Shown: one piece after another, positions 53,085 through 64,000 of the stretch
Layout of the letters: each line of letters opens with the position of its first letter
Position numbering within the stretch: the first letter of the stretch is position 1
Assembly (NCBI GenBank): GCA_030827165.1
Contig: JAURFB010000004.1
Location: 1 to 64,000 of the forward strand
Origin: Marivivens sp.
GTDB lineage: Bacteria > Pseudomonadota > Alphaproteobacteria > Rhodobacterales > Rhodobacteraceae
DNA length: 64,000 bases
Reading direction: 5' to 3'
Position numbers and translations under genes: made by a program
The notes under the pieces: generated by a model
What the model was told of the DNA's origin: nothing
The model's input: only the letters and a program-made list of their open reading frames with translations
The model's database searches: none

Positions 53085-54266
53085 ATGTCACTCCTCGGCG
53101 CGATCGATCGCTTCTTCAAACACGATGCCTTTGGAGGCATCTTGCTGATGGCCTCGGCCCTTGCTGCGCTGATGGTCGCCAACTCCTCGCTTCAGCCTTT
53201 CTACGACGCCTTTCTCGGCGCCAAGCTTTCCATCACCCTTAATGGCGACGGCCTCGCCAAGCCGTTGATCCTATGGATCAACGATGGCCTGATGGCGGTG
53301 TTCTTCTTCCTGATCGGTCTTGAGCTGAAGCGCGAAATGCTGGAGGGCAAGCTCAAGAACCCGCGCGACGTCGTGCTTCCGGGCATGGCGGCGGTCGGGG
53401 GGATGATCCTGCCTGCGGTCGTTTTCGTGGCGCTCAACTGGACAACCCCCGAAAACATCGGCGGCTGGGCGATCCCTGCGGCGACCGACATTGCCTTTGC
53501 CCTTGGTATCCTTGCCCTGATCGGCACGGGCGCGCCCGCCTCGCTCAAGGTCTTCCTTCTCACGCTGGCCATCCTCGACGATCTTGGCGCCATCGTGATT
53601 ATCGCCCTTTTCTATACCGCAGAACTCAAGGTCGATTACCTGATGCTCGCAGCCATCCCGTTGCTGGGCCTGCTTTGGCTGAACTGGAAAGGCGCCCACC
53701 GGATCGCCCCGGCACTGCTTCTCGGCACGATCATGTGGTTTCTCGTGTTGAAATCGGGCGTCCACGCGACGCTGGCAGGTGTGATCACCGCCTTCACCAT
53801 CCCGCTCACCGACAAATTCGGCAAATCGCCCCTTCATAGCCTTGAACACGGGCTATCCCCCTATGTGCTCTACATGATCGTGCCGATCTTTGCCTTTGCC
53901 AATGCGGGCGTTGTCTTGACAGGCCTGTCGCTGTCCGACCTCTTTGCCCCCCTGCCCCTTGGCATTGCCCTTGGCCTCATCGTTGGCAAGCAGGTCGGCG
54001 TATTCGGGATGACTTGGGCAATGGTCAAGCTCGGCCTTGCCCGTTTGCCGCACGGGGCGAACTGGATGCATATCTATGGCATCGCCTGCCTTGCGGGCAT
54101 CGGCTTTACCATGTCGCTCTTCATCGGCTCGCTGAGCTTTGCCGATCCGGCGCAGATGAACGCGGTGCGGCTCGGCGTCCTGTCCGGCTCGGTGGTCTCG
54201 GCGATCCTGGGCTATGGCGTGTTGATGCTGGCGGCGCGGCGCGAGGCCGCGACGGCCACTGCCTAG
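53085..54266 (+). CDS. nhaA: Na+/H+ antiporter NhaA
   Basis: [62 protein letters not shown]. Confidence 0.96.
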   Translation: MSLLGAIDRFFKHDAFGGILLMASALAALMVANSSLQPFYDAFLGAKLSITLNGDGLAKPLILWINDGLMAVFFFLIGLELKREMLEGKLKNPRDVVLPGMAAVGGMILPAVVFVALNWTTPENIGGWAIPAATDIAFALGILALIGTGAPASLKVFLLTLAILDDLGAIVIIALFYTAELKVDYLMLAAIPLLGLLWLNWKGAHRIAPALLLGTIMWFLVLKSGVHATLAGVITAFTIPLTDKFGKSPLHSLEHGLSPYVLYMIVPIFAFANAGVVLTGLSLSDLFAPLPLGIALGLIVGKQVGVFGMTWAMVKLGLARLPHGANWMHIYGIACLAGIGFTMSLFIGSLSFADPAQMNAVRLGVLSGSVVSAILGYGVLMLAARREAATATA

Positions 54267-56392
54267 GCCCGCGCCTGACGGATCAGGCTCAGGATATTTT
54301 TGGCGGCCTCGGGGATGTTGGTCCCGGGGCCGAAAATCTCCTTCACGCCCGCTTTCTTGAGGAAGTCATAGTCCTGCTGCGGGATCACCCCGCCGCAGAT
54401 CACGATGATATCCTCGGCCCCCTGATCCTTGAGCGCCTGCACGAGTTTCGGCGCGAGAGTCTTGTGGCCCGCCGCCTGTGACGAGATGCCGACGACGTGC
54501 ACGTCATTGTCGATTGCGTCCTGCGCGGCCTCGTCGGGCGTCTGGAAGAGCGGGCCCACGTCAACGTCAAAGCCGATATCGGCGAAGGCCGTGGCGATCA
54601 CCTTGGCGCCTCGGTCATGGCCGTCTTGCCCCATCTTGACGACAAGCATCCGCGGGCGGCGGCCTTCTGCCTTTGCGAAATCTTCGACCGCCGTCTGGAT
54701 CGCGGCAAAGTCCGCGTCGCCCTCGTAGGCCGCGCCATAGACGCCGGCGAGGGTCTTGACCTCGGCCCGGTGCCGCCCGAATTCCTTTTCCATCGCCATG
54801 CTGATTTCTCCCACGGTGGCCCGTTGACGGGCGGCCTCAACAGCCGCTTCGAGAAGATTGCCCCCCTCCTTGGCACGCCGCGACAGCTCGGCCAGAGCGG
54901 CTTCGCAGGCTTCGGCGTCGCGGGTGCCCTTGACCCGCTGGAGGCGGGAAATCTGGTTGGCCCGCACGGCATCATTGTCGATATCGAGAATGTCGATCGG
55001 GTCTTCCTTGGCGAGGCGGTATTTGTTCACCCCGACGATGACCTCTTCGCCACGGTCGATCATCGCCTGCCGTCGCGCGGCGCTTTCCTCGATCCGCAGC
55101 TTCGGCAGGCCCGAGGCCACGGCCTTGGTCATGCCGCCCATGTCCTCGACCTCTTCGATCAGCGCCCAAGCCTTTTCCGCCAGTTCGGCGGTGAGGCTCT
55201 CGACATAGTAAGAGCCCGCCAGCGGATCGACCACGTTGGTGATCCCCGTCTCTTCCTGAAGGATGAGTTGCGTGTTGCGGGCGATGCGGGCCGAAAAATC
55301 GGTCGGCAAGGCGATCGCCTCGTCAAGCGCGTTGGTGTGGAGCGATTGTGTTCCCCCCAGCGCCGCCGCCATCGCCTCATAGGCGGTGCGGACGACGTTG
55401 TTGTAGGGGTCTTGCTCCTGAAGGCTAACGCCCGAGGTCTGGCAATGGGTGCGCAGCATCGAAGAGCCGGGCTTTTGGGGATTGAACTCGGCCATGATCC
55501 GGTGCCAAAGAAGCCGCGCGGCGCGCAGCTTGGCGGCCTCCATGAAGAAATTCATGCCGATGGCGAAGAAGAACGACAGACGCCCCGCGAAATCATCGAC
55601 ATTCATCCCCCGCGCGATAGCGGCGCGAACGTATTCGCGCCCGTCGGCAAGGGTATAGGCCAGCTCCTGCACGAGGTTCGCCCCCGCCTCCTGCATATGG
55701 TAGCCGGAGATCGAGATCGAGTTGAACTTGGGCATCTCTTTGGAGGTGTATTCGATGATGTCGGCCACGATCCGCATCGAAGGCTCGGGCGGATAGACAT
55801 AGGTGTTGCGGACCATGAACTCCTTTAGAATGTCGTTCTGGATCGTCCCCGACAGGACCGCGCGGGAATGCCCCTGCTCTTCGCCGGTGACGATGAAATT
55901 GGCGAGGATCGGGATCACCGCGCCGTTCATCGTCATCGAGACCGACACCTTGTCGAGCGGGATGCCGTCGAAGAGGATCTTCATGTCCTCGACGGAATCG
56001 ATGGCCACGCCGGCTTTACCCACATCGCCCTCGACGCGGGGGTGATCGCTGTCATAGCCGCGGTGGGTGGCGAGGTCGAAGGCGACCGAAACGCCCTGCT
56101 GACCGGCGGCAAGAGCACGGCGGTAGAAGGCGTTCGATTCTTCGGCGGTCGAAAAGCCCGCGTATTGGCGGATGGTCCAGGGGCGGCCCGCATACATCGT
56201 CGCGCGGGGGCCGCGGGTGAAGGGGGCGAGGCCGGGCACGGTCCCGAGGTGATCAAGGCCCCTGATGTCCTCCTCAGTGTAAAGAGGCTTGACCGGAATG
56301 CCCTCGAGCGTGTTCCATGTCAGGCTGTCGGGATCGGCGCCGCGCATCTCCTTGGCCGCCAGGGCCCGCCATTTCTCAATCTTGTCAGCCAT
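54263..56392 (-). CDS. Methylmalonyl-CoA mutase
   Basis: [69 protein letters not shown]12 domain [29 protein letters not shown]. Confidence 0.97.
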   Translation of the reverse strand: MADKIEKWRALAAKEMRGADPDSLTWNTLEGIPVKPLYTEEDIRGLDHLGTVPGLAPFTRGPRATMYAGRPWTIRQYAGFSTAEESNAFYRRALAAGQQGVSVAFDLATHRGYDSDHPRVEGDVGKAGVAIDSVEDMKILFDGIPLDKVSVSMTMNGAVIPILANFIVTGEEQGHSRAVLSGTIQNDILKEFMVRNTYVYPPEPSMRIVADIIEYTSKEMPKFNSISISGYHMQEAGANLVQELAYTLADGREYVRAAIARGMNVDDFAGRLSFFFAIGMNFFMEAAKLRAARLLWHRIMAEFNPQKPGSSMLRTHCQTSGVSLQEQDPYNNVVRTAYEAMAAALGGTQSLHTNALDEAIALPTDFSARIARNTQLILQEETGITNVVDPLAGSYYVESLTAELAEKAWALIEEVEDMGGMTKAVASGLPKLRIEESAARRQAMIDRGEEVIVGVNKYRLAKEDPIDILDIDNDAVRANQISRLQRVKGTRDAEACEAALAELSRRAKEGGNLLEAAVEAARQRATVGEISMAMEKEFGRHRAEVKTLAGVYGAAYEGDADFAAIQTAVEDFAKAEGRRPRMLVVKMGQDGHDRGAKVIATAFADIGFDVDVGPLFQTPDEAAQDAIDNDVHVVGISSQAAGHKTLAPKLVQALKDQGAEDIIVICGGVIPQQDYDFLKKAGVKEIFGPGTNIPEAAKNILSLIRQARA

Positions 56393-56429
56393 TTGAAAAG
56401 CCTTTCTCACGTTCGCCGCCGCGGGTCAT

Positions 56430-57953
56430 TCAGTTCACTTCGATCAACGTCGTGCCCTCGGGCATCGACGGGGCGAGCCGCTCGATCACGGCGCGCAGGT
56501 CATCTTCCATGGTCGGGTCGATCGCAAAGATCGAAACCTTCTCGCTGCCGAGAATCCCGATCGGCGCAGGGGTTTCAAGTTCTGCGATCAGTCGCCAGTC
56601 GGCGCCGATGCCATCCTTGAACCAATCGGCATAGACCATCGCATAGCGCGCGCCCCGCGCCTCGGCGAGCGGACCGGCCCAGCCCGGAACAGGACCATAT
56701 TCGGCCTCTTGTCGTGCGCGTCGGGCATCGGCATAGGCCAGCCCCCAGAGATCGACGATCCGCGCCTCCTGCGCCCAGGCGACCCGCCCGATGTCGTTGA
56801 CCGCGACAGGCGCGTCCGGCATCTCGGCCGCGATCCGGGCCATCTGGACGTGCTGGAGATAGACCCCTCGCGCTGTCCAATTGTAAAATTGCCAGTTCAT
56901 CAGACCGTAGTAGGCCGCCGCAACGAGCGCGCCCGAGATGACCAGACCGCGCAAGATCCGCCCTGCTTTGCCAAACACCGCCACGAGAGCAAGAGCAATC
57001 ATCACCACGACATAGTGCTCATATCGCGCAGCCCAGCCGATGCGGCCCGCCAGAAAATGCGCGGTCGCGGCGAGCCAAGCGACCAGAAGGAACAGGCGCA
57101 GGTCGTGGTCGCCTTTCAAGGCGCGATGAAACAATCCGGCGGTCAGCAGCGCCCATCCGGCCAGGAGCGGACCGGCCCCAACCGAAAAGAGATTGCGCAG
57201 CAGACGGGAGAGCAGATCGCTCCCATCGCTTGCGGTGCTGAGCTTGGCCAGAACCGAGCTTGGCAAGGGATCAAGGCCCTGAGAGGTGAGAAACAGCGCA
57301 AAAAGCGCGGCAGGAGCGAGCGCGAGCCCGGCAAGCATGGCCGCTGCCCGCACGCTCCCGCGCAATGCGACGACTGCGCAAACGACCAGGGCCAGCCCGA
57401 TCCCCTCGAAACGCAACATCGGCGCGAGCAAGACACCGGCGATCAGCGACGCACCGACCTCTCCCTTGATCAAGAACCGCCAGAATCCAAGGAGCATCAC
57501 TACCGTCGCCAAGGCGTGCAGCGTGTGCTCCATCCCGAGGCTGGCAACTCCGGCGATGTTGGCCGCGAACGGCAGCACAAGTGCGAGGAAAACGCCCAGA
57601 CGGCGATCAGCGACCCATCGGCCGATCCACGTCCCCATGATTCCGCTCAAAGCCAGCAGCGCCCCGACATTCCAGGCCAGCGGCAAGAGCCGCTGAAGCG
57701 CGGTTCCGGGAAACGGCGTGAGGAGCAGGGGATAAAGGATCGACGATGCCGCCGAGGCGGGCTCGCCGGGGTTTATGCCATAGGTGCCGCCGGTGATGCC
57801 TTCGGCCATCGACAGGTGGATGTAGACGTCGTCGAGCGGGTATTCAAACGTGCCGATTCGGGCCCAGGTGAGGGCAAACCAGATCGCAAACCCAAGCGCC
57901 GCGGACAGGGCAGAAAGGGCCGCGAGGCTGATCCCCCCGCGGGCTGGCATCAT
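56430..57953 (-). CDS. Polytopic membrane protein, GT-C glycosyltransferase-like
   Basis: N-terminal YPLDDVYIHLSMAEGI acidic-loop motif followed by many TM segments; ATGA overlap with pccA stop. Confidence 0.65.
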   Translation of the reverse strand: MMPARGGISLAALSALSAALGFAIWFALTWARIGTFEYPLDDVYIHLSMAEGITGGTYGINPGEPASAASSILYPLLLTPFPGTALQRLLPLAWNVGALLALSGIMGTWIGRWVADRRLGVFLALVLPFAANIAGVASLGMEHTLHALATVVMLLGFWRFLIKGEVGASLIAGVLLAPMLRFEGIGLALVVCAVVALRGSVRAAAMLAGLALAPAALFALFLTSQGLDPLPSSVLAKLSTASDGSDLLSRLLRNLFSVGAGPLLAGWALLTAGLFHRALKGDHDLRLFLLVAWLAATAHFLAGRIGWAARYEHYVVVMIALALVAVFGKAGRILRGLVISGALVAAAYYGLMNWQFYNWTARGVYLQHVQMARIAAEMPDAPVAVNDIGRVAWAQEARIVDLWGLAYADARRARQEAEYGPVPGWAGPLAEARGARYAMVYADWFKDGIGADWRLIAELETPAPIGILGSEKVSIFAIDPTMEDDLRAVIERLAPSMPEGTTLIEVN

Positions 57954-59950
57954 TCGAACTCCATGATCACTTCGTCAACCGCGAGGCTGTCGCCCGGCGT
58001 GGCATTGACCGTCTTGACGACACCCTTGCGCTCGGCGCGCAGGATGTTCTCCATCTTCATTGCCTCAACGGTGCAAAGCGCCTGACCCTCCTGAACTTCG
58101 TCACCCGCCGAGACATTCACCTTCACGATGAGCCCCGGCATCGGGCACAGGAGGAACTTCGACGTATCGGGCGGCAGCTTTTCTGGCATCAGCCGCGCCA
58201 ACTCGGCCTGCCGCGGCGTGCGGATCGTGACTTGAAGATCAGCGCCACGAAAGCGCAGCCTGAACCCTTGGGTCCGCTTGCCGACCTTCAGAACAAGAAG
58301 CGCGCCGCCCACGGTGAGCCGCGCCAGCGGATCGCCTGGCGTCCAGTCGCTTTCGATCCGCAGGGTCTTGCCCGCGATGGTCACATCGGCGCCGGCACGG
58401 TCGGCGGTCATTGTGACGGGGAATTCTTGCCCCTGAAGGGTCACAACCCAATCGGTGCCGACATGGCGCTCGTGATTGTTCATCCGGCCCGAAATGCGCG
58501 AACGGCGGATTTCGGTGACCCGATGCATCGCGGCGGCGGCCGCGGCCACGCGGACAAGCGCCTCTCGCGGCAGCGTGACGCCGCCGAAACCATCCGGATA
58601 TTCCTCGGCGATGAAGGCGGTAGTGATGTCGCCGCTCACAAAGCGCGGGTGATCCATCACGGCAGCGACAAAGGGCAGGTTGTGGCTGATCCCCTCGACC
58701 TCGAACGTATCAAGCGCGACGCGCATCTCTTCGATCGCCGCCGCCCGCGTCGGGGCCCAGGTGCAAAGCTTGGCGATCATCGGGTCGTAATACATCGAGA
58801 TCTCGCCGCCCTCGAAGACGCCGGTATCGTTGCGCACGATCCCGCCGGTTTCGGTCTCGCCTTCGACAGGCGGGCGATAGCGGCTGAGGCGGCCGATGGA
58901 GGGCAGAAAACTCCGATAGGGATCCTCGGCATAGAGGCGGTTCTCGATGGCCCAGCCGTTGATCTTGAGGTCCTCTTGCGTGAACGGCAGTTTCTCGCCG
59001 TTGGCCACGCGGATCATCTGTTCGACCAGATCGACACCGGTGATGAGTTCGGTCACGGGATGCTCCACCTGCAGGCGGGTGTTCATCTCGAGGAAATAGA
59101 AGTTGCGGTTGCCGTCCACGATGAACTCGACCGTCCCGGCGCTGGCGTAACCCACGGCCTTGGCCAAAGCGACAGCCTGCTCGCCCATGGCCTTGCGGGT
59201 CGCTTCATCAAGGAAGGGCGAGGGCGCCTCTTCGACGACCTTCTGGTTGCGGCGCTGGATCGAGCATTCGCGCTCGTGCAGATAAACGCCGTTGCCGTGC
59301 GTGTCGCAGAGCACCTGAATTTCGATATGGCGCGGTTGCGTCACGAACTTTTCGATGAAGATCCGGTCGTCGCCAAAGGAATTGGCCGCCTCGTTCTTGG
59401 ACGATTGGAAGCCCTCGCGCGCCTCCTCGTCATTCCACGCGATGCGCATCCCCTTGCCGCCGCCGCCCGCGGAGGCCTTGATCATCACCGGATAGCCGAT
59501 CTCTTGGCTGATCTTGACCGCCTCGTCAGCGTCACCAATCAGGCCCATATAGCCGGGGACGGTGCTGACGCCCGCACCTTGGGCGATCTTTTTGGAAGTG
59601 ATCTTGTCGCCCATCGCCTCGATGGATTTCACCGGCGGGCCGATGAACTCGACGCCGGCCTTCTCCAAAGCCTCGGCGAATTTGGGGTTTTCCGAGAGGA
59701 AGCCATAGCCCGGATGCACCGCCTCTGCGCCGCTTTCCTTGATCGCTGCCATGATCTTGTCGATCACGATGTAGGATTGGTTGGCGGGCGGCGGACCGAT
59801 GTGGATCGCCTCGTCGGCCATCGACACATGAAGCGCGTTGCGGTCGGCATCGGAATAGACCGCAACCGTCTTGATGCCCATCTTGCGGGCCGTCTTGATG
59901 ACGCGGCAGGCGATTTCGCCCCGGTTGGCGATCAGGATCTTCTTGAACAT
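57950..59950 (-). CDS. pccA: Propionyl-CoA carboxylase alpha (biotin carboxylase/BCCP) subunit
   Basis: MFKKILIANRGEIACRVIKTARKMGIKTVAVYSDAD; biotinylation motif ALCTVEAMKMENIL. Confidence 0.97.
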   Translation of the reverse strand: MFKKILIANRGEIACRVIKTARKMGIKTVAVYSDADRNALHVSMADEAIHIGPPPANQSYIVIDKIMAAIKESGAEAVHPGYGFLSENPKFAEALEKAGVEFIGPPVKSIEAMGDKITSKKIAQGAGVSTVPGYMGLIGDADEAVKISQEIGYPVMIKASAGGGGKGMRIAWNDEEAREGFQSSKNEAANSFGDDRIFIEKFVTQPRHIEIQVLCDTHGNGVYLHERECSIQRRNQKVVEEAPSPFLDEATRKAMGEQAVALAKAVGYASAGTVEFIVDGNRNFYFLEMNTRLQVEHPVTELITGVDLVEQMIRVANGEKLPFTQEDLKINGWAIENRLYAEDPYRSFLPSIGRLSRYRPPVEGETETGGIVRNDTGVFEGGEISMYYDPMIAKLCTWAPTRAAAIEEMRVALDTFEVEGISHNLPFVAAVMDHPRFVSGDITTAFIAEEYPDGFGGVTLPREALVRVAAAAAAMHRVTEIRRSRISGRMNNHERHVGTDWVVTLQGQEFPVTMTADRAGADVTIAGKTLRIESDWTPGDPLARLTVGGALLVLKVGKRTQGFRLRFRGADLQVTIRTPRQAELARLMPEKLPPDTSKFLLCPMPGLIVKVNVSAGDEVQEGQALCTVEAMKMENILRAERKGVVKTVNATPGDSLAVDEVIMEFE

Positions 59951-60043
59951 CAGGCGAGGTCCTTCAAATGCAAAACCGCCACAGGTGCGCGGTGGCGCCC
60001 GTGACGGTCAGGGTAGGTCTTGCGCCCCGAAGGGCGGATCAGG

Positions 60044-60250
60044 TTATTGGCAGGCTTTGGCGCCGAGATCGTCGCAGGTGGCACCAGCCGCACCACCGAT
60101 GAGAGCACCCGTGAAAGCATTGCCGCCGACGGCGTCGGCAAGAAGCGCGCCAGCCGCAGCGCCGGCGAGGCCGCGCTCGAGATCGGTGTCGATACAGCCC
60201 GCAAGGCCGAGAGTCGCGGCTGCGACGAGGGAGAGGAGTGATTTACGCAT
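60044..60250 (-). CDS. Small glycine-rich lipoprotein
   Basis: MRKSLLSLVAAATLGLAGC lipobox; GLAGAAAGALLADAVGGNAFTGALIGGAAGA glycine-zipper-like. Confidence 0.8.
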   Translation of the reverse strand: MRKSLLSLVAAATLGLAGCIDTDLERGLAGAAAGALLADAVGGNAFTGALIGGAAGATCDDLGAKACQ

Positions 60251-60575
60251 AGGATACTGCCCTTTTGTGTGTTTGCCTTGGGCAAATCCTCACCAGACAC
60301 GCTCCGATAGGCAATATCAGCCGCTCCGCTCAGGCATAAACCCGCGCAAAAATCGGCCATCGCGGGAAAAGGGGCCGGTCGGCCCCGCGGGGGGGCAGAC
60401 CGGTCCAGGAAAGGGGAACAATTTGGATGCTGGGACTGCGCCTCGCAAGCGAGAACACCGACCCGAGGACGAGACTTGCACAGGTCAGATATTCCGCCAA
60501 CGGCTTTGATCGGTCGCCGCGCCGGATGCGCGTCTTCCTGCCAAATCCCTGCAACCACAGGCCATTTTCCGCCCA

Positions 60576-60962
60576 TCAGTCCCAATCGTCGTCCCCCTCG
60601 AAGGGCGAGGCCGCGCGATCATCGAAGATCTGCGGAAAGCTGACTTTGGCCTTGGCCACATTGATCTTGAGAAGCGCGTCATAGCTTTGGGGATCGAAGG
60701 GGTCTTCGGCGGGCACGACCTCACGGCCCATAAGCCAGCCTAGCCGCCCCGCGTCGAGATTGCCCCGCACAAAGGGCTCTTCGCCGAAATGCTCCCACAA
60801 GGCCCAAAGGAACAGCTCGTCCGCCTTGCGATCAACCGGACGGCGATCGCGGAACCGTTCGCGCGCGACGATCTTTGTCGCGCCCTCCTTGTTGGCGCGG
60901 CGAATGGTGAATTGATGGTCCGAGCTCGGCATCCGGCCCGGGAAACCACGGTGTTTTTCCAT
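60576..60962 (-). CDS. Conserved hypothetical protein within pcc cluster
   Basis: 128 aa ORF between pccA and pccB, same strand; D/E-rich C-terminus. Confidence 0.65.
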   Translation of the reverse strand: MEKHRGFPGRMPSSDHQFTIRRANKEGATKIVARERFRDRRPVDRKADELFLWALWEHFGEEPFVRGNLDAGRLGWLMGREVVPAEDPFDPQSYDALLKINVAKAKVSFPQIFDDRAASPFEGDDDWD

Positions 60963-61015
60963 CAGCTGTTCTCCCGACTTGCGGCAAGTCTGATCGTCAT
61001 CTCAAAGTCCCTGCC

Positions 61016-62548
<1,533 letters not shown>

Positions 62549-62623
62549 CGGATAGATTGCCCTCGATTGCCGCTGCTACAGTCTAGGGAGGTGGCGCGGC
62601 AGGCAAAAGGCAAAACGAGCAAA

Positions 62624-62671
62624 TTTGCAAATTCAATGCAACATAGTTCGCGCTAATTGCAAAATTGCGTA
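62624..62671. promoter_or_regulatory. PccR/ScfR-like operator motifs upstream of pccB
   Basis: TTTGCAAA-TTCA-ATGCAACA at 62624-62643 and a related ATTGCAAAATTGCG at 62656-62669, between divergent pccB and DMT genes. Confidence 0.6.
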
Positions 62672-62693
62672 ACACCCTCCCCGAAAGCGCCCC

Positions 62694-63053
62694 ATGCCGC
62701 AACTTCCCGTGCCCGTTCTGACCATCGGGCTTCTTCTGATGTCCAATCTTTTCATGACCTTCGCCTGGTATGGGCATCTCAAGTTCAAGGCCGCGCCGCT
62801 GATCGTGGTGATCTTCGTCAGCTGGGGCATCGCGTTTTTCGAGTATGTCTTGCAGGTGCCGGCCAACCGGATCGGCCACGGGCATTTCAGCGCCGCGCAA
62901 CTGAAGACCATTCAGGAGGTTATCACTCTGACGGTTTTCGCCGGCTTCTCGGCGCTCTACCTCGGCGAGCCGATCCGCTGGAATCATGGCGTAGGATTTG
63001 CTCTGATCGCGGCAGGGGCCTGGTTCATCTTCGCCCGCTTCGGGGCCGAATAG
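62694..63053 (+). CDS. DMT-family (DUF486) small membrane protein
   Basis: TIGLLLMSNLFMTFAWYGHLKFKAAPLIVVIFVSWGIAFFEYVLQVPANRIGHGHFSAAQLKTIQEVITL. Confidence 0.92.
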   Translation: MPQLPVPVLTIGLLLMSNLFMTFAWYGHLKFKAAPLIVVIFVSWGIAFFEYVLQVPANRIGHGHFSAAQLKTIQEVITLTVFAGFSALYLGEPIRWNHGVGFALIAAGAWFIFARFGAE

Positions 63054-63090
63054 GCGTGGACATCCTCCGCTCCGAGGCATAGCCAAAGCC

Positions 63091-64000
63091 ATGACCACGC
63101 ACCCCGCCGCCCACTTCTTCGACCGGACAACGCCGCCGCATATGTTCACGCTCGTCATGCTGGCGGGCCTTTCGGCGCTGAATATGTCGCTCTTCCTGCC
63201 CTCGCTGAACGCGATCGCGGCGGAATACGGCGTCGACTACAGCGTTATGCAGTTGGCTGTTTCGGGTTATTTCGCGGCCACAGCGATCATGCAGATCATC
63301 GTCGGACCGATCTCGGACCGTTTCGGTCGGCGGCCCGTCGTGCTTGTCGGGTTTGCGATCTTTACTGCCGCCTCGGCGGGTGCAGCCCTTGCGCCATCCG
63401 GCGCGGCCTTTCTCGGCTTCCGCCTCGTTCAGGCGACGGTGGCAACCGGGATGGTCCTGAGCCGCGCGGTCGTGCGCGACCTTGTGAGCCAGGACAAGGC
63501 CGCCTCGATGATCGGCTATGTGACGCTGGGGATGTCGATCATGCCGATGATCGGCCCCTTCATCGGCGGTGCGGTTGACGAGTTCCTCGGCTGGCGGGCC
63601 AATTTCTGGTTGCTGACGCTGATGGGCTTTCTGATGGTCGTGCTTGTCTGGGCCGATCAGGGTGAGACTGTCCGCGACCGAGGGGTGCCGTTCCGCGAGC
63701 AAGTCAAACAATACCCCGCCCTCCTCACGTCACCGCGATTCTGGGGCTATGTGATGTGCACCGCTTTTGCCGCCGGGGCCTATTACGCACTGCTTGGCGG
63801 CGCTTCCCTTGTTGCAAGCGGCGTCTTTGGCCTCAGCCCCCTGCAAACCGGCCTGGCGCTTGGCTCGCCCACGGTCGGCTATGCGGTCGGCAACTACATC
63901 TCGGGCCGCTATTCGGTGCGGTTCGGCGTGAACCGCATGACCCTAGTTGGCACCGGCATCGCCAGTGCGGGCCTTGCCGTTTCCCTGGCAATCAGCCTCT
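63091..64000 (+). CDS. MFS multidrug transporter, Bcr/CflA-like (3' truncated by window edge)
   Basis: Frame from ATG 63091 open to window end: MTTHPAAHFFDRTTPPHMFTLVMLAGLSALNMSLFLPSLNAIAAEYGVDYS...GPISDRFGRRPVVLVG (MFS motif A). Confidence 0.88.
   Translation, partial: MTTHPAAHFFDRTTPPHMFTLVMLAGLSALNMSLFLPSLNAIAAEYGVDYSVMQLAVSGYFAATAIMQIIVGPISDRFGRRPVVLVGFAIFTAASAGAALAPSGAAFLGFRLVQATVATGMVLSRAVVRDLVSQDKAASMIGYVTLGMSIMPMIGPFIGGAVDEFLGWRANFWLLTLMGFLMVVLVWADQGETVRDRGVPFREQVKQYPALLTSPRFWGYVMCTAFAAGAYYALLGGASLVASGVFGLSPLQTGLALGSPTVGYAVGNYISGRYSVRFGVNRMTLVGTGIASAGLAVSLAISL

Noticed and set aside
58232-60004. 590-aa + strand ORF antisense to pccA
   Set aside because: pccA has full biotin carboxylase/BCCP motifs; the antisense translation has no domain signature
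60427-60684. 85-aa + ORF in the pccA-pccB interval
   Set aside because: No domain; overlaps the better supported minus-strand 60576..60962 ORF

Overview
This 64 kb window is high-GC and densely coding. Gene content suggests an alphaproteobacterial, Rhodobacterales-like chromosome. No tRNA, rRNA, CRISPR array, transposase or prophage was recognised. Main blocks: (1) polar amino-acid ABC transporter plus two glutamine-synthetase-like gamma-glutamyl ligases, a class I GATase and an FAD oxidoreductase (1-8026); (2) PHA storage genes phaR/phaP/phaC/phaZ (8476-12937); (3) thrS; (4) a MNIO/RiPP-like 'bufferin' cassette: DUF2282 precursor, DUF692 enzyme, DUF2063 partner and DoxX (16820-19400); (5) a trypsin-fold-like gene overlapping thyX, next to a double-palindrome REP-like element; (6) a surface lipoprotein plus Slam-like (DUF560) translocon pair (22517-24959); (7) housekeeping and metabolic genes (gloA, MarR, sdhE, aminotransferases, Lrp, MATE, GST, parE, lolDC, proS, AI-2E transporter, hda, ppk, ppx, nhaA); (8) the propionyl-CoA/methylmalonyl-CoA pathway (mcm, pccA, pccB) with an embedded GT-C-like membrane protein and PccR/ScfR-like operator motifs upstream of pccB. 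The most unusual direct observations are three genes within about 7.3 kb that are each split by one in-frame stop (TAG, TGA, TAA), including a Popeye-like membrane cNMP-binding protein and a cytochrome c lipoprotein, and the MNIO cassette whose precursor has a long Cys-free C-terminal tail and a strong intercistronic hairpin. All family assignments come from reading motifs by eye; no database search was run.
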